From the NCBI GenBank assembly GCA_037147235.1, contig JBAWVO010000402.1:1-5120 (forward strand): a DNA stretch of 5,120 bases, in the 5' to 3' direction. Positions 1 to 5,120 of this stretch are shown here, piece by piece. The notes under the pieces were generated by a model, which searched no databases, was not told where the DNA came from, and was given only the letters and a program-made list of their open reading frames with translations. A program made the translations under genes and the position numbers. Source of the stretch: JANXQG01 sp037147235. Its GTDB lineage: Bacteria > Planctomycetota > Planctomycetia > Pirellulales > Thermoguttaceae. Position 1 is the stretch's first letter; every line of letters begins with the position of its first letter.

Positions 1-413
1 ATGTTTCCCTTTGCGACAACCTTCTTCACCACCTGCCCCCGCTTGTTGTGGCTTGCCTTGATGTTACCGACGTAGTTCGCAGAGATCGTGATGCCTTGTT
101 TTGCCAGGGCTTCGACCACTTCCTGAGACTTAGCTTTGGGATTTGCCTTGAAATAATCACGGACGGCTTGGGTTTTGTTGACTTCGGGTTTCTTGGTCTC
201 GGCTACCGTCTGGCTTGTCGCAGCCTTCTTCGCAGCTTTCTTGACTTTTTGCCGCTTGTTGTGCTTGGACTTGACGGTGTTGACAAGGTTGGCATTGACC
301 GCGATGCCTTGTTTAGCCAAAGCATCCACGACCTCTGAGGACTTCGCCTTGGGGTTTGCATTGAAATAATCACGGATCGATTGAGACTTGTTCACTTCGG
401 GTTTCTTTGCCAT
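1..413 (-). CDS. Lysine-rich protein with two tandem HTH-like repeats (N-terminal part, runs off the left edge)
   Basis: The reading frame is open from ATG at 413 down to the left edge, giving 137 residues with no stop, so the C-terminus is missing. Two homologous units lie at about residues 5-54 and 76-125, 71 residues apart and identical at 35 of 50 positions. Both contain PEVNK, RDYF, ANPKAKS, EVV, ALAKQGI and HNKR. Each unit reads as three short helices, the last (around residues 40-50 and 111-121) in the place of a recognition helix. The linker at about 54-75 is rich in Lys and Ala, like a histone H1 tail, and the protein is strongly basic overall. I recognise this repeat as a small protein type found in planctomycetes and usually left hypothetical. 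Nucleic-acid binding, perhaps as a nucleoid protein, is inferred from fold and charge. The start is supported by AGGAG 8 bases upstream and a good promoter. Divergent from the large gene to its right. Confidence 0.85.
   Translation of the reverse strand, partial: MAKKPEVNKSQSIRDYFNANPKAKSSEVVDALAKQGIAVNANLVNTVKSKHNKRQKVKKAAKKAATSQTVAETKKPEVNKTQAVRDYFKANPKAKSQEVVEALAKQGITISANYVGNIKASHNKRGQVVKKVVAKGN
39..401 (-). repeat. Two in-frame direct repeats of ~150 bp inside the lysine-rich gene, period 213 bp
   Basis: The copy at 252-401 encodes residues 5-54 and the copy at 39-188 encodes residues 76-125. The DNA is still similar in places: a 16-base block, ttgaaataatcacgga, is identical at 148-163 and 361-376, exactly 213 bases apart. 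The duplication is therefore of DNA and in frame. The protein copies are 70% identical, so it is not very recent. Confidence 0.8.
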
Positions 414-421
414 GATTTTGG

Positions 422-426
422 CTCCT
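422..426 (-). promoter_or_regulatory. Ribosome binding site AGGAG of the lysine-rich gene
   Basis: On the minus strand AGGAG ends 8 bases before ATG at 413, which is good spacing and fixes the start of the repeat protein. Confidence 0.75.
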
Positions 427-446
427 GGTTAAATTAGGAAAACATT

Positions 447-475
447 ATTTTCGCAAGGCGCTGGTTGGTTGTCAA
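447..475 (-). promoter_or_regulatory. Sigma70-like promoter for the lysine-rich gene
   Basis: On the minus strand a perfect TTGACA (475-470) is followed by a 17-base spacer and GAAAAT (452-447). GAAAAT matches TATAAT at 4 of 6 positions and is preceded by TGC, as in an extended -10. Transcription would begin near 440, giving a leader of about 27 bases that contains the AGGAG site. Called from consensus only. Confidence 0.55.
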
Positions 476-486
476 GAGTTAGGCGA

Positions 487-513
487 TCTTCCCAGGGGTG
501 TTCTTCCCAGGGG
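487..513. repeat. 12-base direct repeat in the divergent intergenic region
   Basis: TCTTCCCAGGGG occurs at 487-498 and again at 502-513, a period of 15 bases. It lies upstream of both divergent genes, between the minus-strand promoter and the start region of the large plus-strand gene. It could be a pair of regulator binding sites or a simple slippage duplication; the sequence does not decide. Confidence 0.5.
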
Positions 514-546
514 GCTGGCAACGCGAGACCGGTGCGCCTACTATAA

Positions 547-3120
547 GTGTATCGCTTCGTTTCCCTCTTACTCGGTATCAGGAGATCAGCCTTGAGTATT
601 TTCGTCTTGTCCAGCTTCCAAGTCTTGTCGATGTTTTTTTTGAGCGGCGGAATGGGGATACCGCTGGGGATTCCCCCCGCCGCTGAAGACCCCGTTCTGG
701 CCCGCATCGCTCCCCGGGAGTGCCTTTTCTACGTGACTTGGTCGGGCATGTCCACACCGGACCCCCAGAGCCGCAACCAGACCGAGCAACTGCTGGCCGA
801 GAAGGAAGTCCAGCAATCCCTGAAGCTGCTGGAAGAGCAGATCGTTGCCAGCTTTCGGACCGCGGCGGCCGATGACCCGCAGGCCGCGGCGATGGTCGAC
901 AACGTTCGCACGGTCGCCAAGGCGGTGTTAACCAGTGCCACGGCGATCTTCATTTCCAAGGTCCAACTGCCCAAGAATGGCCCGCCCGACGTGCGTGGCG
1001 GGGCGATTGTCAACCTCGGCGACCGCGCCCCTGAAATCGCCAAGGCTCTGGGCCGAATCGAATCGCTCCTACAGGGTGTAAATGTACCAAAGCCCGACGG
1101 CGGGTCGGCCTGGCATCGCGTCCCGCTGGGGATGCACGATCCCGCCGCCGATCGGGGCGGGAGCCTCCTGTGGGCCGTCAAGGGCCGATACCTGATCATC
1201 GGCCTGGGTGAAGGCGAGGCCGAGAAGATCGTCGAGCGCGCCCGGCAGGAGCAGCCCGAGTGGCTCCGGCAACTTCGCCAACAACTTGCTGTGCCGCGGC
1301 CGGCGAACCTGATCTATGTCAACGTCGCCGGACTGTTGAAAATCGCCGTCAGCGTAGAGCCTGAGCTGTCCAGGATCATCGAAGGCCTCGGGCTTGCGCA
1401 GGTTCAATCGCTGGCCAGCATCACCGGCCTGGACGAATCGAGCTGCATCAGCCGCACGCAAGTGGCGATCGACGGCGATCTGAAAGGTCTGCTTTCGGTT
1501 CTCACCACCCAACCGTTGGCCAAGGAACATTTAACGGCGATCCCCAAGGACGCAACGATCGCCCTGGTCGCACGGTTGGACGTGGCCAAGGTGTACAAGG
1601 AACTGCTGGAAATCGTCGGCCGACTGGAGCCGAGGGGGCAGCAAGAACTGCTCGGTGGCGTACGCCAGATTGAAGAGCGGCTGAAGGTGAAACTTTACGA
1701 GGACATCCTGCAATCGCTGGGCGATGTCTGGCGAGTCTACACTTCGCCGAGCGAGGGCAACTTGGTCTTCACCGGCCTGACGGCAGTCGTCGACATCCGC
1801 GACCACGACCGCCTGGTGGCCGCCAACGCCAAACTCGTCTTCGGCTCGCTCTTTGGCGGGATGGCTAAAGAAGTTACCCAGCCGGGGCGCGGCCAGCCGG
1901 AGCCGCAGATCAAGCAGATCAAGTATGGCGAGCAAACCATCTTCTACCTGACGCGACTGGGCGACTTCACACCTTTTTCGCCTGCCTGGTGCATCACTGA
2001 CAAGAAATTGGTGGTCGCCTTGTTTCCGCAGAATGTGAAGGCCTACTTGGAGCGGGCGGGCCAAATCGGCGCGCCGTCGCTAGCCGATGTAGCGGCCTTG
2101 ACCGAGCCGTTCGAGGCGGCCAAACCTATTGCCGTCAGCTATCTCGACACGCCCGCCGCGTTCAAGCTCGTCTACCCCATCGTCCAGGTCGCCTTGGGCT
2201 TCGCATCTCGCCAAATGGGGCGCGGAGGCCTGGGTCTTGACATCTCGATGTTGCCGCCGGCCCCGTCGATTGGCCGGCACTTGCGGCCGACGGTAACCAC
2301 CGTCTCGCGAACCAAGGAAGGGATTGTCGTGGAAACACATCAGACGCTGTCCATCGGCGGCGTCAGTGGCCTGACGATTTTGCCATCCATGCTGATGTTT
2401 CGGAGCAGTGGGCCGATGCGAGTTAGTGCTTTGCCGAAACGAGTTAGTACATTACCGACGCAGCAAAATATCTCGTCGAATAACTTGAAGATGCTTGGAC
2501 TGGCCCTATTGAATTACGAGGCCACCTACGCCGCATTTCCGTCGGCGGCCGCCGGCCAGAAACCGAATCAGCCGCCGGTGAGTTGGCGGGTACTCATCTT
2601 GCCCTATGTGGAACAGTCGGTACTCTACCAACAATATCGCTTCGACGAGCCGTGGGACAGCGAGAACAACAAGAAGTTGATTGACCGCATGCCGGATGTC
2701 TTCAAAACGCCTGGTAGCCGCAAGGCGGTCGAGGGCAAGACGAACTACCTGGCGGTCGTGGGCGAGCCTTACGCCCTCGCGGCCGACAAAGGGCGCCGAA
2801 TGAGTGACTTCGCGGATGGTACGTCCAATACGATCTTGCTCGTGGAGGCCAGCGACGAGCGGGCCGTGCCGTGGACGAAGCCGGAGGATTTCACTCCGGA
2901 TAAGACGAAGCCCGCCGCAGGGCTTGTCGGCTTGCGGCAAGGTCTCTTTCTGGTACTCACCGCTGATGGGGCCGTCCGTGTTCTACCGGCCGATATTGGC
3001 AGTTCAACTATTGGCAGTTCAACGCTTCATGCGCTATTCACGCGGGCGGGTGGCGAAGTGGCCGAGTTCCCCGTACTCGGCGCAGCGTCTGCGGTCGCCG
3101 AGCCAACCGTGACAAAATAG
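547..3120 (+). CDS. Large exported protein with C-terminal DUF1559-like domain
   Basis: The 857-residue frame ends at TAG 3118-3120. Residues 1-46 look like a signal peptide: R12-R13, a hydrophobic run at about 14-32, and possible cleavage near PPAA/EDP. Residues ~47-600 form a long region I cannot assign to a named family. The C-terminus resembles planctomycete DUF1559 proteins: NNLKMLGLALLNYE (645-658), SWRVLILPYVEQ (679-690), DGTSNT (757-762), PWTKPED (775-781), and a final DG box (807-808). In the usual H-X9-DG signature the His is replaced by Arg797. Typical DUF1559 proteins begin with a pilin-like methylation motif and helix, which is absent here. A degenerate hydrophobic stretch, GVSGLTILPSMLMF (605-618), sits where the usual 'ALLLPAVQ' segment would be. 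Function unknown; probably periplasmic or surface-bound. The start is uncertain: TAA just precedes GTG 547, and TTG 592 has the better ribosome binding site but would remove the basic n-region. Confidence 0.88.
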   Translation: MYRFVSLLLGIRRSALSIFVLSSFQVLSMFFLSGGMGIPLGIPPAAEDPVLARIAPRECLFYVTWSGMSTPDPQSRNQTEQLLAEKEVQQSLKLLEEQIVASFRTAAADDPQAAAMVDNVRTVAKAVLTSATAIFISKVQLPKNGPPDVRGGAIVNLGDRAPEIAKALGRIESLLQGVNVPKPDGGSAWHRVPLGMHDPAADRGGSLLWAVKGRYLIIGLGEGEAEKIVERARQEQPEWLRQLRQQLAVPRPANLIYVNVAGLLKIAVSVEPELSRIIEGLGLAQVQSLASITGLDESSCISRTQVAIDGDLKGLLSVLTTQPLAKEHLTAIPKDATIALVARLDVAKVYKELLEIVGRLEPRGQQELLGGVRQIEERLKVKLYEDILQSLGDVWRVYTSPSEGNLVFTGLTAVVDIRDHDRLVAANAKLVFGSLFGGMAKEVTQPGRGQPEPQIKQIKYGEQTIFYLTRLGDFTPFSPAWCITDKKLVVALFPQNVKAYLERAGQIGAPSLADVAALTEPFEAAKPIAVSYLDTPAAFKLVYPIVQVALGFASRQMGRGGLGLDISMLPPAPSIGRHLRPTVTTVSRTKEGIVVETHQTLSIGGVSGLTILPSMLMFRSSGPMRVSALPKRVSTLPTQQNISSNNLKMLGLALLNYEATYAAFPSAAAGQKPNQPPVSWRVLILPYVEQSVLYQQYRFDEPWDSENNKKLIDRMPDVFKTPGSRKAVEGKTNYLAVVGEPYALAADKGRRMSDFADGTSNTILLVEASDERAVPWTKPEDFTPDKTKPAAGLVGLRQGLFLVLTADGAVRVLPADIGSSTIGSSTLHALFTRAGGEVAEFPVLGAASAVAEPTVTK
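580..584 (+). promoter_or_regulatory. AGGAG site supporting an alternative TTG start at 592
   Basis: AGGAG lies 7 bases before TTG 592-594, which is in frame with GTG 547 (codon 16). No comparable site precedes GTG 547. A TATAAG box at 542-547, if used as a -10, would start the transcript near 554, downstream of the GTG. Against this, a start at 592 gives a signal peptide with no positive charge at its N-terminus. The protein would be 842 residues. Confidence 0.45.
2419..2460 (+). repeat. 21-base in-frame tandem duplication in the DUF1559 gene
   Basis: Two 21-base units, 2419-2439 and 2440-2460, encode RVSALPK (625-631) and RVSTLPT (632-638). They share the 9-base block cgagttagt and differ elsewhere. 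They lie exactly at the junction between the hydrophobic segment and the DUF1559-like domain, in DNA that is locally more AT-rich than the rest of the gene. Confidence 0.75.
2995..3024 (+). repeat. 15-base in-frame tandem duplication near the 3' end of the DUF1559 gene
   Basis: attggcagttcaact (2995-3009) is followed directly by attggcagttcaacg (3010-3024), identical at 14 of 15 bases. The product is IGSST-IGSST at residues 817-826, just after the DG box. Such near-identity suggests recent slipped-strand duplication. Confidence 0.85.
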
Positions 3121-3380
3121 AGGCTCCCGGACTTCTCGCCCCGTCGAGAATTGCCGCGAGAATATCCGCAATGCAAACTGAATATGCCCATATCGTGCAT
3201 ACGCCGGGACTGCTGAGCGGCGAAGCCCGCATTGATGGGCACCGAATTCGAGTTCGCGACGGCGCATCGCAGAAGGGTTGAGCAATGCTCAAAGGCTATG
3301 CTGACGTCCATGTGGTTGAGGAATATCGCACGACCTGCTCTCGCGTGCATTTTCTCTGACGGAGCGGAGGCACAATCAGC
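3121..3380. other. Intergenic stretch without a recognisable gene
   Basis: No reading frame here looks coding. Small inverted repeats are visible: TTCTCG/CGAGAA (3133-3138 and 3145-3150, 6-base loop) 12 bases after the stop of the large gene, and TTGAGC-AAT-GCTCAA (3278-3292). The first could help end transcription, but no T-tract follows, so I do not call a terminator. Confidence 0.5.
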
Positions 3381-3438
3381 CCGGCACTATACACTTAGGA
3401 CTTCCGAAGAAAGGCGAGCATAAAGTGCATAGTGCCGG
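3381..3438. repeat. REP-like palindrome: 16-bp inverted repeat with 26-base spacer
   Basis: CCGGCACTATACACTT (3381-3396) pairs with AAGTGCATAGTGCCGG (3423-3438) at 15 of 16 positions. The single mismatch would be a G-U pair in a minus-strand transcript, giving an unbroken stem. The spacer contains the small palindrome CTTCCGAAG. No T-tract follows on either strand, so it is not a simple intrinsic terminator. It lies 26 bases before the RAYT-like remnant. RAYT genes are known to be associated with repetitive extragenic palindromes, so this may be a REP or an element end. Whether it recurs in the genome cannot be seen here. Confidence 0.6.
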
Positions 3439-3464
3439 CCAGACCCCGTCAGAAGCTAGAAGGC

Positions 3465-3605
3465 GAGACTGAAGAGTTACGTAGGCACGGCCGGACCGGC
3501 CGTCCTCTTGGTGACGAAACCTTCCTGGACCGCCTGGAGGGGCTTGTTGACCGCGTCTTGAAACCGCAGAAGGGCGGCAGGCCAAAAAAAGAGAAAAACC
3601 AATAA
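3465..3605 (+). pseudogene. C-terminal remnant of a REP-associated tyrosine transposase (RAYT, Y1_Tnp type)
   Basis: Forty-six codons ending at TAA 3603-3605 encode a tail recognisable from RAYT and IS200-like transposases: ELRRHGRTGRPLGDETF, then a short helical stretch, then LKPQKGGRPKK. Intact members are about 200-250 residues and carry an HUH (His-hydrophobic-His) motif and a catalytic Tyr in the N-terminal two-thirds. None of that is found upstream: the frame is closed by TAG at 3394-3396, inside the palindrome's left arm, and the frame between that stop and 3465 shows no family resemblance and no good start. The element has therefore lost its catalytic part and should be inactive. The tail is still free of stops, so the deletion may be fairly recent or the peptide may be tolerated. 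Assignment rests on memory of the family's C-terminal pattern. Confidence 0.65.
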
Positions 3606-3719
3606 AGTATCTCGATTTCGGATTTCGTGGATCCCCAGTTGCCAGGCAAGCCGATCATCGACCTAGGCAAGACACCGCGGTCCCGTTTACCCGCCTATTG
3701 CGCCTATTGCGCCGGCAAC

Positions 3720-3748
3720 TTGCAGGGACTTGGGAGCCGGGCTAGAAT
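3720..3748 (+). promoter_or_regulatory. Candidate promoter of the 3860-4899 operon
   Basis: TAGAAT (3743-3748) matches the -10 consensus at 5 of 6 positions. It lies 17 bases after TTGCAG (3720-3725), a weak -35 that keeps only the TTG. Transcription would start near 3755 and leave a leader of about 105 bases before ATG 3860. Confidence 0.35.
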
Positions 3749-3757
3749 GGAGGATTC

Positions 3758-3834
3758 GGGACCGTCACCTTCCCCGCATACCTTTTTTGCCGCCGTGTCC
3801 GCGCGCTCGGTCGTGACGGTTCCCGCGCGGGACA
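3758..3834 (+). promoter_or_regulatory. Structured leader with interlocking inverted repeats
   Basis: Stem A pairs GGGACCGTCAC (3758-3768) with GTGACGGTTCCC (3813-3824), with one bulged base. Stem B pairs TGTCCGCGCG (3796-3805) with CGCGCGGGACA (3824-3834), also with one bulge. The left arm of B lies in the loop of A and its right arm lies outside, so the two either compete or form a pseudoknot-like fold. Six Ts at 3783-3788 lie in the loop of A. The position directly before the operon fits a regulatory leader, but GC-rich DNA gives such pairings by chance fairly often. Confidence 0.3.
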
Positions 3835-3844
3835 GCGGCCTTTC

Positions 3845-3852
3845 GAGGAAGG
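3845..3852 (+). promoter_or_regulatory. Ribosome binding site of the small membrane-protein gene
   Basis: GAGGAAGG lies 7 bases before ATG 3860, a strong purine-rich site that supports this start. Confidence 0.65.
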
Positions 3853-3859
3853 GAAAATC

Positions 3860-4243
3860 ATGAATCACTGGATGGCAGCCCTTTGCGTGTTTTTCGGTTT
3901 GCTTGCCATGCTTGGCGGCGGGATGCTCGCGCTCAGCAGCGCCGGGATGAACACCACGACAACCGAATTCGAGACGGTTGGCTATCAGACAAAAGAGGTC
4001 CAGATCTACAACATCGGCCTGATTGGGAAGCAGGAATCGGGGGCCACGGCATGGGGGGCGGTCGCGATCGTCGGCACCGTGCTCTTTGTCGGCGGCTGGA
4101 TCGTGGCGGGCGTACAAGACGTTGTCAATGCGATGGAGGCGGACAAGAAGAGAAAAACGAAGGAACCGCCGGCCCCCTACTTGCCGCCGTTCCAGGAGGC
4201 GTCGCCCCCGCCCGTGCGCTCCGCCCCTATCCCGAGGCGTTGA
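3860..4243 (+). CDS. Small two-helix inner-membrane protein of unknown function
   Basis: The product has 127 residues. A first hydrophobic segment spans about residues 4-26 and a second about 62-85. KKRKTK at 96-101 directly after the second helix predicts, by the positive-inside rule, that both ends are cytoplasmic and that residues 27-61 face outward. The first segment could instead be an uncleaved signal anchor. The external loop ends in IYNIGLIGKQ (49-58), a motif I recall from other planctomycete small membrane proteins placed just before a membrane helix, in the pattern N-I/L-G-L..-K/R-Q. The tail (102-127) is proline-rich and may bind a partner. No enzymatic motif is seen. It is followed after 32 bases by the lipoprotein gene on the same strand, so the two probably form an operon. 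Confidence 0.8.
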   Translation: MNHWMAALCVFFGLLAMLGGGMLALSSAGMNTTTTEFETVGYQTKEVQIYNIGLIGKQESGATAWGAVAIVGTVLFVGGWIVAGVQDVVNAMEADKKRKTKEPPAPYLPPFQEASPPPVRSAPIPRR

Positions 4244-4265
4244 TACTTTCAAATTTTCCACTCAA

Positions 4266-4270
4266 AAGGG
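4266..4270 (+). promoter_or_regulatory. Weak ribosome binding site AAGGG of the lipoprotein gene
   Basis: AAGGG lies 5 bases before ATG 4276. It is modest and close, but it agrees with the start set by the lipoprotein signal peptide. Confidence 0.45.
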
Positions 4271-4275
4271 TAGCC

Positions 4276-4899
4276 ATGAAAAACAATCTGACCATTGTTG
4301 TGGGGTTCGGACTGCTGTTGTCTATTGTCGTTCTGGGGTGTGGCAAACCAGACGCCAGCAAAGTGGAGAACAATGCCAGCAAGGCGCAATCTCCACCTGC
4401 TGAATCCGCGAAGCCTGTGGCCACCGTCGCCACGCCGGTCGATCGTTTTAAGAAGCTCGTGGAAAAATGGCGGGGCGAGTTGTCCAAACAAGGCAAGGTC
4501 GACGTCAGCTACGACGTAAGGAAAACCGATTCCCTCGTCACGCCGTTGCTGGGCATCGTGGAGATTCTCTGGTTGGAGCCCGAAAGCCTCATCAAAGATC
4601 CGCACTACCGGGAGTCGTATTACCCGGCAAAAGGCGAAGTCTCTAAGCCAAGCGTGGCCCCTGTCTGCAAGCAGACAGTCAGCTATGCTCTGCAAGAAGA
4701 CTGCTGGGTACTCAAGGATTCAAAAGTCGAAATCGCCAATTATGATAAGCTGCTCATTCCGGGAAGGCTTCTTACGATCGGTGAGGAAATGACCAACGCC
4801 GGAGTCAAGTGGCGGATGATCGCCCTTTTGAAGAGGGTTCAAGCGGCGTTGTCGGAAGGTTCTCCGGTCCACAAGGTTTTGGAATCGACGGCCGAGTAA
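4276..4899 (+). CDS. Lipoprotein of unknown function
   Basis: The product has 207 residues and ends at TAA 4897-4899. It begins with a classic lipoprotein signal: MKNN, a hydrophobic core at residues 5-20, and lipobox V-L-G-C with Cys22 as the lipidated residue. Gly at +2 does not predict retention in the inner membrane. Residues 23-55 are a low-complexity linker rich in Ser, Ala, Pro and Lys. A compact domain follows from about 56, opening with an amphipathic helix (DRFKKLVEKWRGEL). Cys131 and Cys143 could form a disulfide in the periplasm. I do not recognise the domain. The same frame is open back to 3883, but that part overlaps the upstream gene and lacks a signal sequence at its start, so ATG 4276 is preferred. 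It likely acts in the envelope and is probably co-transcribed with the membrane-protein gene. Confidence 0.85.
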   Translation: MKNNLTIVVGFGLLLSIVVLGCGKPDASKVENNASKAQSPPAESAKPVATVATPVDRFKKLVEKWRGELSKQGKVDVSYDVRKTDSLVTPLLGIVEILWLEPESLIKDPHYRESYYPAKGEVSKPSVAPVCKQTVSYALQEDCWVLKDSKVEIANYDKLLIPGRLLTIGEEMTNAGVKWRMIALLKRVQAALSEGSPVHKVLESTAE

Positions 4900-5120
4900 T
4901 GGAACGTCTTATTCCGGAATTGGAAGCCACTTTGTAGACAGGAACGGGATGAGCTACAACTGAGACACGCGGGACGGCCACGGCCAAGCGAACCCCGGCG
5001 GGTGTTGCCATTGCTGCCTTTCGGCGGCCCAATCGCGAATTATCTGACACTTTGAGCAAGGAGAAATTCCATGAGTGTGCCAAGATAAGCTGATGTAGAT
5101 CAGTTGGACAATCCAACCTG
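4900..5120. other. Intergenic tail without an intact gene
   Basis: No coding frame is convincing. AAGGAG (5058-5063) stands 7 bases before ATG 5071, which opens only five codons (MSVPR) before TAA 5086-5088; the same frame is then open to the window edge. This could be a leader peptide, a gene broken by a nonsense change, or chance. A perfect 10-base palindrome, attccggaat (4911-4920), lies just after the lipoprotein stop. Confidence 0.4.
5088..5117. repeat. Two adjacent small hairpins at the right edge
   Basis: AGCTGAT-GTAG-ATCAGTT (5088-5105, including one G-T pair) and GTTGGA-CAA-TCCAAC (5103-5117) share three bases, so they compete for those. Their role cannot be judged because the sequence ends three bases later. 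Confidence 0.45.

Larger units (their letters stand above)
3606..3859. other. Intergenic region leading into the membrane-protein operon
   Basis: No gene is apparent. The stretch holds a 9-base tandem repeat (cgcctattg at 3692-3700 and 3701-3709), a candidate promoter at 3720-3748, and a leader rich in inverted repeats up to the ribosome binding site at 3845-3852. Confidence 0.5.

Noticed and set aside
48..338. 96-residue plus-strand ORF over the lysine-rich gene
   Set aside because: It is the antisense of the two repeats; its own internal similarity comes from that duplication.
39..401. Repeats at the left edge as a CRISPR array
   Set aside because: There are only two diverged copies of 150 bp within one open reading frame, without short identical repeats and unique spacers.
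1531..2064. 177-residue minus-strand ORF inside the large gene, and similar ones at 729-1199, 1069-1530 and 2506-2940
   Set aside because: They are antisense shadows of the DUF1559 gene, with Arg/Gly/Pro-rich composition and no domain.
3133..3150. Hairpin after the large gene as an intrinsic terminator
   Set aside because: The stem is only 6 bp and is not followed by a T-tract.
3232..3423. 63-residue plus-strand ORF
   Set aside because: It runs through the left arm and spacer of the palindrome and ends there, has no recognisable motif and no convincing ribosome binding site.
3704..4261. 185-residue minus-strand ORF
   Set aside because: It lies opposite the membrane-protein gene, has no recognisable domain and no good ribosome binding site. 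The plus-strand gene has helices, a motif and a ribosome binding site.
3883..4275. Upstream in-frame extension of the lipoprotein gene (338 residues in all)
   Set aside because: It overlaps the membrane-protein gene in another frame, is rich in Arg and Gly as shadow frames in GC-rich DNA are, and would bury the lipoprotein signal peptide in the middle of the protein.
4805..5116. 103-residue minus-strand ORF at the right edge
   Set aside because: It overlaps the 3' end of the lipoprotein gene, has mixed composition, no domain and no clear start signal.

Overview
The window looks like a chromosomal segment from a planctomycete, probably of the Pirellulales. The grounds are a large DUF1559-type protein, a lysine-rich small protein built from a repeat that I associate with planctomycetes, a membrane protein with a planctomycete-like 'YNIGL..KQ' motif, and fairly GC-rich DNA. 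The assignment comes from family recognition, not from a database search.

Layout. (1) Positions 1-413, minus strand: the N-terminal part of a lysine-rich protein with two copies of a ~50-residue helix-turn-helix-like unit, 71 residues apart. It runs off the left edge. It has a good promoter (TTGACA, 17-base spacer, extended GAAAAT) and an AGGAG ribosome binding site. (2) Positions 414-546: a divergent intergenic region with a 12-base direct repeat. (3) Positions 547-3120, plus strand: an ~850-residue exported protein. A ~600-residue N-terminal region is fused to a C-terminal DUF1559-like domain, with two in-frame micro-duplications and an altered H-X9-DG signature. Its start codon is uncertain (GTG 547 or TTG 592). 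(4) Positions 3121-3859: no intact gene. The stretch holds a 16-bp inverted repeat resembling a REP palindrome, a 46-codon C-terminal remnant of a REP-associated tyrosine transposase (RAYT, Y1_Tnp type), and a candidate promoter with a structured leader. (5) Positions 3860-4243 and 4276-4899, plus strand: a probable two-gene operon encoding a small two-helix membrane protein and a lipoprotein, neither of known function. (6) Positions 4900-5120: no intact gene. There is a strong ribosome binding site in front of a five-codon ORF and two adjacent small hairpins at the edge.

How the genes relate. The two genes from 3860 onward are close together and both concern the cell envelope, so they are plausibly co-expressed. 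The DUF1559 protein is also exported, but nothing ties it functionally to them. The minus-strand gene is divergent and probably encodes a DNA- or nucleic-acid-binding protein. I see no coherent new multi-gene system. The items most worth a second look are the RAYT remnant with its palindrome, the repeat protein, and the rearranged DUF1559 junction.
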